Assembly: GCA_036003885.1 (NCBI GenBank)
Contig: DASYSA010000553.1
Span: 1 to 16,151 of the forward strand
Length of the DNA: 16,151 nt
From: DASYSA01 sp036003885
GTDB taxonomy: Bacteria > Acidobacteriota > Blastocatellia > UBA7656
Direction: 5' to 3'
Notes under the pieces: generated by a model
What the model saw: only the letters and a program-made list of their open reading frames with translations
Databases searched by the model: none
Told to the model about the DNA's origin: nothing
In this document: piece by piece, positions 6,998 to 14,569 of the stretch
How positions within the stretch are numbered: position 1 is the first letter of the stretch
How the letters are laid out: each line of letters starts with the position of its first letter
Made by a program: the position numbers and the translations under genes

Positions 6998-7252
6998 CTA
7001 GTTCAATAGCGAGTTGAGGCAGATGACGAGCCGGCTGTCTGCGGTTTCCCGAAAATGAACCCGTCCTCCCTCCACCCGACGGTAAATCGTCCGCGCGCTC
7101 ACCTGGGTGATGGCCGCCGCTTCGTCTACGGTCACCATCCGGGCCCCCTCGGCACACTCCGAGCACCATTCAGGGTCCCGAGCGCCAAGATTCCTGATCA
7201 CAAGAACCTGGTCTCTTTCGACGATGATCTCCGTTCTCTTCTTCTTCCTCAT
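6998..7252 (-). CDS. Small CxxC plus helix-turn-helix protein (excisionase/MerR-like HTH)
   Basis: 84 residues from the ATG at 7250-7252, with GAGG just upstream. The open frame extends to a GTG at 7331-7333, but the extra 27 residues look unconstrained. The N terminus is very basic (MRKKKRTEIIVERDQVLVIR). A CSEC pair follows (C30, C33), which could bind metal or be redox active. Then comes a helix-turn-helix of the HTH_17/excisionase kind: MVTVDEAAAITQVSARTIYR (39-58) with the wing-like RVEGGRVHFRET. The end is VICLNSLLN. The family is best described as a small DNA-binding protein. Its place immediately before the paralogue array makes it a candidate regulator of it, which is inference only. 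Its tail is duplicated before P1 and P4. Confidence 0.8.
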   Translation of the reverse strand: MRKKKRTEIIVERDQVLVIRNLGARDPEWCSECAEGARMVTVDEAAAITQVSARTIYRRVEGGRVHFRETADSRLVICLNSLLN

Positions 7253-7527
7253 TCGGCCTCGTTGCCGTCTTAACTCTTGCGTCGGTTTCGACGAGGCCGG
7301 ACGATAACCCGGCGCGGGTTCAAAAGTCCTCACAAAGTCTCCACGTTTTTCTCATTTTCTGGCCGGAGTCAGTGTGATCGAAAAATGACCTTCTCGTTGG
7401 AGAGAAAGACAACCAAAGGAAGCTCAGCCTTCAAAACGCTCTTACGTTATCGTCCCGCTGGACAAGAGATATGGCATTCACTTTTTCAGAAGACCGGCCG
7501 GCTGCGGCAGAAGATCGGGATTGGTAT

Positions 7528-7548
7528 AGTCCTCCCGTAAGGAGGACT
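7528..7548. other. Strong hairpin in spacer
   Basis: AGTCCTCC (7528-7535) and GGAGGACT (7541-7548) form a perfect 8-bp stem with a CGTAA loop. It lies about 77 bp beyond the stop of the small gene at 7625-7939 and could mark the end of that transcript, but no T run follows on either strand. On the plus strand its 3' arm contains a ribosome-site-like AAGGAGG. Confidence 0.5.
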
Positions 7549-7599
7549 GAAAGTAGGCTACCGATTCAAATGGTGGGTTACTGTCATCACATCCGTAAG

Positions 7600-7614
7600 G
7601 TTGCTTCTCGCAAC
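7600..7614. other. Small hairpin downstream of 104-residue gene
   Basis: GTTGC and GCAAC form a 5-bp stem around a 5-nt loop, 10 bp beyond the TAA at 7625-7627. It could help protect or end the transcript of the upstream small genes. It lacks a T run. Confidence 0.3.
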
Positions 7615-7624
7615 GGGGGCGTCT

Positions 7625-7939
7625 TTAAGACAGACTGTTGTTGTTTTCGCCGCACAGTTCGGTTGAAATCAGTCGAAGAGTTTTGAGATCGACCCGTTGT
7701 GGGACGCGGGGATCGAGCTCGGTCGGTGATACCGCAAGCGCCCGAAGCCCGGCCGACCGATGGCCAAATCGCTCGGCCAAAACCATGGCGCGGGTCTCTT
7801 CCTCATCCCGACATCCGGATGACCCCCCGCGAAAGTTCGTTACCCGATGTATGTGAACGATGCGTCCGGTCTGCGTGTCATAGACCACGTAGGCGCGCTG
7901 TGACTCGATTTCCAATACATCCAATGTCTGAAAAGGCAT
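7625..7939 (-). CDS. Small protein of unknown function (104 residues)
   Basis: The start is the ATG at 7937-7939, because a full AAGGAGG (7946-7952 on the plus strand as CCTCCTT) precedes it at ideal spacing. A longer frame to 8056 would overlap the previous gene and read it in a shadow frame. The protein begins MPFQTLDVLEIESQRAYVVY, has a short beta-rich part (YDTQTGRIVHIHRVTNF), then a charged helical part (DEEETRAMVLAERF), and a C-terminal tail ending NNNSLS. No signal peptide, membrane segment or recognised domain is seen. The initiation signal overlaps the stop codon of the 117-residue gene, so the two are probably translated together. I do not recognise the family. Confidence 0.7.
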   Translation of the reverse strand: MPFQTLDVLEIESQRAYVVYDTQTGRIVHIHRVTNFRGGSSGCRDEEETRAMVLAERFGHRSAGLRALAVSPTELDPRVPQRVDLKTLRLISTELCGENNNSLS

Positions 7940-7945
7940 TGTTGT

Positions 7946-7952
7946 CCTCCTT
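7946..7952 (-). promoter_or_regulatory. Ribosome binding site overlapping upstream stop
   Basis: A perfect AAGGAGG overlaps the TAA of the 117-residue gene (7951-7953) and lies 6 to 7 nt from the ATG of the 104-residue gene. It decides that start and suggests translational coupling. Confidence 0.75.
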
Positions 7953-8304
7953 ATGCCCACACCTGAAGGAACCACCACGCCTTCATCTCCCCCCGGTGTA
8001 CGTGGGCGGAGATCGTGACTTTGTTGACGCGAGCGTGATAGACGGCGGTTTCCCATTTGTCTTCGTTCCCGAAGTCCACCGTTTTTGACTGGTTCTCATC
8101 GGTCATGAATGCAAAGCTGGAGATGCCAACCGTTGCCCCGCCCGGGCCGTCAACCGTTCCGACAAACCTTGCAAGACCGGTGTGCACGGCCACCAACGCC
8201 GGTGCAATGTTGAGCTCCTCACTGACGGAAACACCACCGGTGTAACCGCGTTCTGAGTGCTTCGCAATCAAGAACGCACCCCGCTCGCCGAGTATAGTGA
8301 TCAT
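7951..8304 (-). CDS. Small beta-rich protein of unknown function (117 residues)
   Basis: The start is the ATG at 8302-8304, with GAGGT upstream. The open frame extends seven codons further to 8325 but without a better site. The sequence (MITILGERGAFLIAKHSERG at the start, VGISSFAFMTDENQSKTVDF in the middle, KVTISAHVHRGEMKAWWFLQ near the end) alternates hydrophobic and polar residues as in a beta sandwich or barrel. There is no signal peptide or membrane helix, so it is probably cytoplasmic. It begins 35 nt after the wHTH-TPR gene and is followed by the 104-residue gene after 11 nt, so the three may form one transcript. I do not recognise the family. Confidence 0.7.
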   Translation of the reverse strand: MITILGERGAFLIAKHSERGYTGGVSVSEELNIAPALVAVHTGLARFVGTVDGPGGATVGISSFAFMTDENQSKTVDFGNEDKWETAVYHARVNKVTISAHVHRGEMKAWWFLQVWA

Positions 8305-8339
8305 TGCATTACCTCGATGTGACAAGATCCGATTAGGGT

Positions 8340-10307
8340 CTAATTGGTGTCGGTTGATTTAAGGCCGACTCGCTCAAGCAGCCGCTCAAATCCAGCGTCA
8401 AGGTGCAACCGATCGAGGTTTGGATGAACTTTCAGAAATGGCATCCAGCAAGAATGTCCTTCGTAGGCTCTTTCGAGAAGCTCCAGTGCCCGGTCTCGCT
8501 CGCCCAGTTGTGCATAGGCTTCTGCCAGACGGACTTGAACGGCCTCATTGTTCTTCAAGTCCTGCTTCGTTAGTTTGAGGATTGTCTGCCAGTACGCAGT
8601 CGCGCTCGACGGGTTTCGGCTTTCGACCTTGTCTTCAGTCGACTTGCTGCGGGAGCGGCGGAGCTTCTCATCCGCATCCATAGCTTCGCGGTACATCCCC
8701 TTCTGCTCATATGCCCGCCTAAGCTGTGAGTAGACTTCCGAGAAACCGCCGTCCATCTCGATTACCTTTTGACATTGCACGATTGCATCGTCATAGCGGC
8801 GAGCGAAGTAAAGAACCCATCCGGTTGCTGACTTGACAACCAGGGAAAGCGGATCCAGCTCCTCAGCGCGGCGCATCTCACGCACAGCTTCATCGTGACG
8901 CCCCATAGCGGACAGGAACTCCCCGTACCACTGGTGTGCCGTTGGAAGATTTGGGTTAAGCTCTATCGCCCTGCTGTATTCTCGCTCAGCCCCCGCCCAA
9001 TCCCATTCGAAGAACCTTCTGATATCGGCAAGCGAAGCGTGCGCTTCAGCCAGTGAATCGTCAATCTCAAGCGCGTGGGTCGTTGCCCCTTTCGCCTTTA
9101 GAGCGGCCTCCGGCGGTGTGATCCAGTCGTAGTCGGCAAGCATCGTGTAAGAGTCGGCCACCCCGACGTAGGCCAGCGCGTAGTTCGGGTCCGTCTCTAT
9201 CGCTTGATTGAAGTATTCGAGCGCTTTCTTGAGTCCTTCCTCTGTCCGCTTGTTCCAGAAGTAACGCCCTTTGATGTAAAGCTGATATGCCTCGGTGTTC
9301 TCGGTATGATGCTTAGTGATTTGTTGCTTCTCTTCTCCAGTCAGACGGCTGGCGAGAGCCTCGGCAACTTTCTGCGATATCGAATCCTGAACCGCGAAGA
9401 TGTCCTTGCAAAGTTCATCGCACTTATATGACCAAACCGGTGCTCCGCTGCGGACGCTTATGAGTTGGACGCTCAGTCTTATCCGCTCGCCTGATCTCTG
9501 TATACTTCCCTCGAGCACCGCGTCGACCCTCTGCTCGCGCCCGGCTGCCCGCGCGTCCTGCTGCGGCGCGATGTACTTGCGGATGGCGCTCGTTGGCCGG
9601 ACGACAACCTGACGGAGATGGGTCAGTCGGCCGATTAGCGAGTCGGCCATTCCCAGTCCCAGGTATTCCTCACCGGGATCAGCGGCGAGCGGCGTGAACG
9701 GCAATATGGCGATTGATCTTACTTCTGACGGAGTCTCCGGCCGGTTCGATCCGCTCGCGCTCAGGAAGTAAGACGCCCCGGTGACAATCACCAGTAGCAA
9801 CACGACAGACGCTGCCCAGCGGCCTTTCCTGGTCCCGCCGCTAAGCCAGCTCGTTATTGCCACTGCATTACGAGCAATAGCTCGTGACGAGTCAGCTTCG
9901 CCGGCGCAAGTAAGGTCTTCTTCAGTTGACAAGATGCGGAGCCGGTCGTGTTTCTCGATGATCAGACTCGACCCGTTCTCAGACCTTTCCACATCGGCCA
10001 GGAAACGATATCCGACTTTTGGGACGGTCGCGATGTACTGTCGCCCGTTGGAATCTTCCTCGAGCGCTTTTCTCAGCAGGAATACATTTTGCGAGAGACT
10101 ACGCTCTTCGACTATCGCGTCGCGCCAGACGCGCTTCATAAGTTCGTCTTTCGTGACGACAGCGCCCGAGTTTTCGATGAGCGCCAGCAGCGTCTCAAAC
10201 AGTTTTGGAGTGAGAGGCACCATCTCTTGACCCCGCAGCAAGAGCCGCTGTTTGAGGTCAAGGCGAAATGGCCCAAATTTGTAACCGTGATCGGTCTCGG
10301 GGTTCAT
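8340..10307 (-). CDS. Membrane-anchored winged-helix / TolB-like / TPR regulator (CadC-like)
   Basis: 655 residues. An OmpR/PhoB-type winged helix (about 9-106: FGPFRLDLKQRLLL, LTPKLFETLLALIENSGAVV, SLSQNVFLLRKALEED, YIATVPKVGYRFLADV) should bind DNA without a receiver domain. One membrane helix follows (about 164-183, WAASVVLLLVIVTGASYF). Beyond it is a TolB-N/adenylate-cyclase-associated domain (about 196-320: RSIAILPFTPL, GMADSLIGRL, VDAVLEGSIQ, DIFAVQDSISQKVAEAL). TPR repeats fill about 335-640 (ALEYFNQAIETDPNYALAYV and similar). The layout resembles CadC/ToxR one-component regulators, with sensing by the TPR part. The start has no ribosome site; GATATT sits about 7 nt upstream, so a leaderless message is possible. 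The gene follows the response regulator after 99 bp. Confidence 0.88.
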   Translation of the reverse strand: MNPETDHGYKFGPFRLDLKQRLLLRGQEMVPLTPKLFETLLALIENSGAVVTKDELMKRVWRDAIVEERSLSQNVFLLRKALEEDSNGRQYIATVPKVGYRFLADVERSENGSSLIIEKHDRLRILSTEEDLTCAGEADSSRAIARNAVAITSWLSGGTRKGRWAASVVLLLVIVTGASYFLSASGSNRPETPSEVRSIAILPFTPLAADPGEEYLGLGMADSLIGRLTHLRQVVVRPTSAIRKYIAPQQDARAAGREQRVDAVLEGSIQRSGERIRLSVQLISVRSGAPVWSYKCDELCKDIFAVQDSISQKVAEALASRLTGEEKQQITKHHTENTEAYQLYIKGRYFWNKRTEEGLKKALEYFNQAIETDPNYALAYVGVADSYTMLADYDWITPPEAALKAKGATTHALEIDDSLAEAHASLADIRRFFEWDWAGAEREYSRAIELNPNLPTAHQWYGEFLSAMGRHDEAVREMRRAEELDPLSLVVKSATGWVLYFARRYDDAIVQCQKVIEMDGGFSEVYSQLRRAYEQKGMYREAMDADEKLRRSRSKSTEDKVESRNPSSATAYWQTILKLTKQDLKNNEAVQVRLAEAYAQLGERDRALELLERAYEGHSCWMPFLKVHPNLDRLHLDAGFERLLERVGLKSTDTN

Positions 10308-10406
10308 AGTGTAATATCAGTAGAATGTTGGAGTCGTGGTCGCATCGCGGCCGATGATATGCGAAATCCTCTTTGGCATGTAACTGGGTATGTACGCAGG
10401 GCGAGT

Positions 10407-11036
10407 TCACACGAGCCTATTGCGAAGCGCCTTGGCGACAGCTTCTGATTTAGAGTGAACTTGCAGTTTGTTGTAGATGTTTTGGAGGTGAAACGAGACT
10501 GTGCTGATACTGATGTCGAGCTTGGCAGCAGCCGTCTTGTAGCTGTGGCCTTCGACAACGAGCTTTAACAACTCAGTCTCTTGCTGGGTGAGGTGCGAAG
10601 GCGAACGACCGGGTGGGCGGAACTCTCTGAACAGGTTGATAACACGGCGCGCGACGTCGGGCGACATCGGTGCCCCGCCCGATGCCACTTCGGTAATACT
10701 TTCAAGCAGGCGGGCGGGCGGCGTGTTCTTCAACAGGTAGCCGGATGCGCCGGCGCACAGAGCATCGAATATCCTTTCGTCGTCGTCATAAATCGTCAGT
10801 GCGATGACCGGCAGATCCGGGTATCGCTGTTTCAAGACCCCTATGCCCTCGACGCCGTCCATGCCGGGAAGTCCAATGTCGGTCAAGACCACATCGGGAA
10901 GCTCCGTGCCGATTCGGTGGAGGGCATCTTCCATCGTCCGGTATGAGCCCACGCAACGAAAGCCCGGGGAGCCGTTGATCAAAACAGACAGCCCTTCACG
11001 CACGTCTCGCAGGTCTTCGATAATGGCCACCTTCAC
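10407..11036 (-). CDS. NarL/LuxR-family response regulator
   Basis: 209 residues. The receiver domain (about 1-120) has the acid pocket E7-D8, the phospho-acceptor D53 in LTDIGLPGMDG, T81 (VIALTIYDDD) and K103 (GYLLKNTPP), so all key residues are present. A LuxR-type helix-turn-helix (about 145-207) reads LTQQETELLKLVVEGHSYKT, then AAAKLDISISTVSFHLQNIY and NKLQVHSKSEAVAKAL. Phosphorylation would be expected to promote dimerisation and promoter binding. The gene lies 123 bp after the histidine kinase in the same direction. The HisKA_3-type kinase is the class that pairs with NarL/LuxR regulators, so the two are probably partners. GGAGTG lies about 11 nt before the ATG. Confidence 0.93.
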   Translation of the reverse strand: MKVAIIEDLRDVREGLSVLINGSPGFRCVGSYRTMEDALHRIGTELPDVVLTDIGLPGMDGVEGIGVLKQRYPDLPVIALTIYDDDERIFDALCAGASGYLLKNTPPARLLESITEVASGGAPMSPDVARRVINLFREFRPPGRSPSHLTQQETELLKLVVEGHSYKTAAAKLDISISTVSFHLQNIYNKLQVHSKSEAVAKALRNRLV

Positions 11037-11159
11037 GTTAGTTGATCACTCCGCAACCTCAAATCCTGGAAATGATAGGACGTTTGGACGCGGTCAGTTT
11101 ACCCTCGAACCTTGTTCGCGTCACCTGTGTATTCACCCAGGATCCCCTTCGTGTCGCCT

Positions 11160-14100
11160 TCACCGCGGTCGATGAGGGACTCGCAAAGTTACCTCGGTAC
11201 CGTTGGCTTCGACGGACGTCACTCTTAGCTCGCCATCTCGACCGCGTGCCCGCTGCTTCATACTCGTGAGCCCATTACCCTCTGAAGGGTGGTCCGGGTC
11301 AAAGCCACGGCCATCATCCACGATTCTCAAGTTGAGCCAGGAGTGTTCGACCCACAATTCGATACTAACTGTCGAGCAATCGCTATGACGAACAACGTTA
11401 TTCAAGGCTTCCTTGAAGATGAGCAGCACATCGCGGCGTACGTCAGCTCCGAGCCGCAGATCCGTGTCTGGATCCGGCGCCTTGAACTCGTATTCTATCT
11501 TCCGGCCCGCGAAGACTTCGCTGGCAAGCCTTCGCATGCGGTGGATCAGATCTGTCAGATGATCGCGCTTGGGGTTGATAGCCCAGACTATGTCTCCCAT
11601 TGAAGCGACCGACTCGCGCGAGATCTGAGCGATTGAAGAAAGTGGGGTCTCGATCCCCGACGTCTCCGCGTTGAGTTCTGTCTGGTCTTCCCCGACGCCT
11701 GATCCCTGATCCCTGATCCCTTTTAACCGGCTGTGAGCAACTTCGCTCAGTATCGCGATACGGGTGAGGTTGGCGCCGACGTCGTCGTGCAGGTCCGACG
11801 CGATGCGCGTTCGAACTCGCTCGACTTCGAGCAGCCGTCTGAGTCGATAGCGATAGAATGCATATGCGACAAAACCTACACTCGCTGCCGCAGCGGTGAT
11901 GAACCACCATCGCTGCCAGATAGGCGGTAGAATCGTGAACGAAAGGCTTGCCGGCGGATCGCTCATCACTGCGTCGGCGTTGACGGCGCGCACAAGAACG
12001 CGATAGCGGCCGGGCGAAAGGTTGGCGAAGGTCACTGAGCGCTGTTCTGTCAGCGGACTCCACGCTTCACTTGCCCCCTCGAGCTGGTACTGATAACGCA
12101 GCTCTTCACCGGGGGCGAACCCGATCGCCACGAAATCGAATTGCAGTTGGTTTCGGTCTGGCGAGAGGTCAGGCAGTACAATCTCTGTTTCCCCCAGCGC
12201 CGAAACAAGCTGCTGGTCACCCGCTACCCTGACACCAGTTATCAGGATGGGCGGCGGAGCCGCGCTATCTTCCGGCGCAGGGATGAAGCGCGACAGTCCT
12301 CGGTGTGTGCCGAACCAAAGCGCGCCCGTGCGGTCGCGGAAGGCGGCGACGATATTGCCCGGCGCCAGGCCATCGTCGGTGGTGTAGTGCTTGATGCGGC
12401 CCGTTTCGGGATCGAGTTGGTCAACGCCGCGCCCAGTCCCGACGTAAATGCGCCCATACCGATCCTCGGTGATTGCCTCAGTGCTGTTGCTGGAAAGGCC
12501 CTGCGCGGTGGTGAAACTGTTGAAAGCGGGCCGCTCCGCCGCAGGGTCGTCAAGACTAATCAGTCCGCCACGCGATGAAGTGAGCCAAAGTCGTCCCGCG
12601 CGATCGCTATGAATGTTCCTGATTGGGCCCGTTGGCAGGCCATCGCTAACGCTGAAAAAGGTGAAACGCCCGTCACGGTAACGGGCGACTCCGGTGTTGA
12701 AAGCGATCCAGATGTTGCCGGCGCGGTCTTCGCCGAACGAGCCGGCTTCGTTATCTGTAAGTGAGGGTAGGCCTGGCGCATCCTCCAGGTTACGTAAGGC
12801 CTGGGTGTCGCGATTCCAACGCGCGAGGCCAAACCCAGAGACCCAGACGTTGTCTGCGGAGTCGACGAAAATGCGACCCACCTGCTGAGTAGGGAGCCCT
12901 TGCCTGGTCGTGTAGAGCGCCACCGGTTTTGCCATCTTGATACTCGCAAAACTGTCGGACGGCGGGTACCGGTAAAGCCCGGCACCGCTGCCGACCCACC
13001 ACTCGCCTTCGCGCGTCTGCACCGCGGCCTGATCCGGGAGAAAGCCGAAGTCAAAAGGCATGTCCGGCTTGAACCACTCTAATCGCTGTCCATCGAAACG
13101 CCCGAAGCGCGGGAAGAAGGTATCGGCGCCCGCGCGAAGCAGGTCTAGCTTCGCGCCGTCAAAGGCGCTTGCACGCTGGTCTCCGAGGACGACTCCTCTG
13201 AAACAGATCCCGCCCGCCGGATCCTCGAAAATCGCATGCACCGAAACGATCCCGTCCTGCTCGCCATAAGTAACGAGACCGTTGCGCGCCAGCTTCATTG
13301 CCCCGGCAGTGTTCGTGCCCAACCAAAGGTTGCCACCCGAGTCTTCCGCAAGCGCCGTGATTTCCTGGAAGCTCAGGCCGTTCCTACGGGTGTACGTGTT
13401 GAAGCGGCGTCCGTGCCCTTCGCCTGTGCCAGGGAAGAATTGGATCAATCCCTTGTTGGTTGCGACCCAGAATCTACCGTCAGCAGTCTCGTAAAGCTGA
13501 AAGATCCAGTCGGTAGGCAAGCCATTCTGGCGGCTGTAAACTTCAGCGACTCGCGGCGCCTGGCCGGCAGACACCTCGAGACGGAAGAAACCGCCGAGTC
13601 GTGTCCCCACCCATAGTCGGCCCTCGTGGTCCTCGAGCAAGTCATGGATGTTGTTGTCTGGCAGCCCGTCGCGCTTGGTGTATTGCTTCATGCTACCGTC
13701 GGGCCAACGTTGGAACAGGCCCTCGAACGACCCGATCCACAAGCAATGGTTGCGATCTTCCAGCAGGTCAGTAGGCGCTATCTGACTCGAAGATCCGCCC
13801 ACAACTTTGATGTCGGCGGGTAGGAGCTCGAAACGGCCGCCGTGTCGCTCCAGATGATAGAGATGCTTCATCGTGCCACACCAGATCGCGCCGTCGCGGC
13901 TCTCAAGCAGCACCGTGGCGGCCCTGGCATTGCGGTCTTCCTCTGTCGGAACGACTACCGTAAACATCGGCGCCGGTGTGACCGCATCATTCGAGTAGAC
14001 GACCCGACCAAGCGGCGTTCCTTTTGGGTTGAAGTGGACGAGGCCCCCGTAAGTCGCCACCCAGAATTCGCCAGAGCGCGTCTCCAGAAAATCTGTGACG

Positions 14101-14369
14101 TTGCGATGTGGCAGCCCTTGCTCCACGCCGTAGTTGGTAAACGTGTAGCCGTCGAAGCGCGAAAGCCCCTCCTCGGTGCAGAACCAGAGAAAGCCGCGTG
14201 AATCGCGCACGATCCGGTTGATTCCGTTATGAGGCAGCCCCTCGCCAGTCGTGAAGGATTTGAGTGGTAAACGCTCGGCCCAGGCGAAGTTCGATGCGAA
14301 CACCATCACGCCAAGGGACAGGCCTCTCAGTCCTAACAGCGAGAGCTTTCTCGATCCGCGCCTAACCAT
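11160..14369 (-). CDS. Sensor histidine kinase with periplasmic beta-propeller, Y_Y_Y and HisKA_3/HATPase domains
   Basis: The start is the ATG at 14367-14369, with AAGGA 6 nt upstream and a proper signal peptide (MVRRGSRKLSLLGLRGLSLG to FAWAERLPL). A frame to 14432 adds 21 unconstrained residues. About 1069 residues. Some fourteen Reg_prop propeller strands (motifs such as GLPHNGINRIVRDSRGFLWF, GRLWVGTRLGG, GNIWIAFNTGVARY) fill about 30-700. A Y_Y_Y domain follows (about 750-812, LRYQYQLEG, YRVLVRAVNAD). One membrane helix is at about 820-840, then the HisKA_3 dimerisation helix with H861 (ASDLHDDVGANL). The HATPase domain has an N box (FKEALNNVVRHS), DDGRGF and GNGLTSM. All catalytic motifs are intact. 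The propeller side probably binds an extracellular ligand, often glycan-related in such sensors; none is shown here. A heptanucleotide repeat lies in the dimerisation hairpin. Confidence 0.93.
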   Translation of the reverse strand: MVRRGSRKLSLLGLRGLSLGVMVFASNFAWAERLPLKSFTTGEGLPHNGINRIVRDSRGFLWFCTEEGLSRFDGYTFTNYGVEQGLPHRNVTDFLETRSGEFWVATYGGLVHFNPKGTPLGRVVYSNDAVTPAPMFTVVVPTEEDRNARAATVLLESRDGAIWCGTMKHLYHLERHGGRFELLPADIKVVGGSSSQIAPTDLLEDRNHCLWIGSFEGLFQRWPDGSMKQYTKRDGLPDNNIHDLLEDHEGRLWVGTRLGGFFRLEVSAGQAPRVAEVYSRQNGLPTDWIFQLYETADGRFWVATNKGLIQFFPGTGEGHGRRFNTYTRRNGLSFQEITALAEDSGGNLWLGTNTAGAMKLARNGLVTYGEQDGIVSVHAIFEDPAGGICFRGVVLGDQRASAFDGAKLDLLRAGADTFFPRFGRFDGQRLEWFKPDMPFDFGFLPDQAAVQTREGEWWVGSGAGLYRYPPSDSFASIKMAKPVALYTTRQGLPTQQVGRIFVDSADNVWVSGFGLARWNRDTQALRNLEDAPGLPSLTDNEAGSFGEDRAGNIWIAFNTGVARYRDGRFTFFSVSDGLPTGPIRNIHSDRAGRLWLTSSRGGLISLDDPAAERPAFNSFTTAQGLSSNSTEAITEDRYGRIYVGTGRGVDQLDPETGRIKHYTTDDGLAPGNIVAAFRDRTGALWFGTHRGLSRFIPAPEDSAAPPPILITGVRVAGDQQLVSALGETEIVLPDLSPDRNQLQFDFVAIGFAPGEELRYQYQLEGASEAWSPLTEQRSVTFANLSPGRYRVLVRAVNADAVMSDPPASLSFTILPPIWQRWWFITAAAASVGFVAYAFYRYRLRRLLEVERVRTRIASDLHDDVGANLTRIAILSEVAHSRLKGIRDQGSGVGEDQTELNAETSGIETPLSSIAQISRESVASMGDIVWAINPKRDHLTDLIHRMRRLASEVFAGRKIEYEFKAPDPDTDLRLGADVRRDVLLIFKEALNNVVRHSDCSTVSIELWVEHSWLNLRIVDDGRGFDPDHPSEGNGLTSMKQRARGRDGELRVTSVEANGTEVTLRVPHRPR
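11701..11721 (-). repeat. (GATCCCT)x3 heptanucleotide repeat inside the histidine kinase
   Basis: Three exact copies of GATCCCT (plus strand) encode part of GIRDQGSGVGEDQ, a glycine/charged insert between the two helices of the HisKA_3 domain, downstream of the phospho-accepting histidine. Because the unit is 7 nt, gain or loss of one copy would shift the reading frame before the ATP-binding domain. Confidence 0.85.
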
Positions 14370-14569
14370 ACACCATCCTTGACTCGAGTTGTTCAGGCCC
14401 TCAGATTCTAGTTCAGCCGCCACGGAATCCAAACCCGGCCCGGCTACTCGTGGGCATTGTGATGATAATCGTTTAGTGTATTGCTTGTGGTTGTCCGTCA
14501 GTACACTCGCGAGTACTGTAGATAGTTTTGTAATTGACTGTAGATAACTTGTTAGCGCTGTTGTCTTGA
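14370..14569. promoter_or_regulatory. Regulatory spacer upstream of the histidine kinase
   Basis: Between the TAG of the upstream TPR gene (14570-14572) and the kinase start. It contains the 10-bp palindrome ACTCGCGAGT (14505-14514) nested in CAGTAC/GTACTG arms (14499-14504 and 14513-14518), and two exact copies of ACTGTAGATA (14515-14524 and 14537-14546) spaced 22 bp, about two helical turns. These look like operator sites for the kinase promoter. No clear -35/-10 pair stands out. Confidence 0.5.

Larger units (their letters stand above)
7253..7624. other. Gene-poor spacer with hairpins
   Basis: No convincing gene is visible on either strand. The short plus-strand frames here have no family resemblance. 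The stretch holds two clean hairpins (7528-7548 and 7600-7614), a CCGGCCGG palindrome (7494-7501), and two copies of CCGTAAGG (7535-7542 and 7593-7600). The promoter of the helix-turn-helix gene and array is expected here, but I cannot point to a good -35/-10 pair. Confidence 0.5.

Noticed and set aside
7253..7333. Longer start (GTG at 7331-7333) for the small HTH gene
   Set aside because: The added 27 residues show no family-like pattern, and the ATG at 7250-7252 has GAGG nearby and begins the typical basic RKKKRTEI segment.
7500..7575. Cyclic-di-GMP (GEMM-type) riboswitch on the plus strand, prompted by GGCTACCGAT near a hairpin
   Set aside because: The conserved CACGCA and ACGCAAAGC segments of that class are absent, and no plus-strand gene follows.
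7940..8056. Longer start for the 104-residue gene
   Set aside because: It would overlap the 117-residue gene in a different frame, whereas the ATG at 7937-7939 has a perfect ribosome site.
12141..12578. Plus-strand open frame opposite the histidine kinase
   Set aside because: It is antisense to the Reg_prop/Y_Y_Y coding region, which has clear protein motifs. The shadow translation has no recognisable features.
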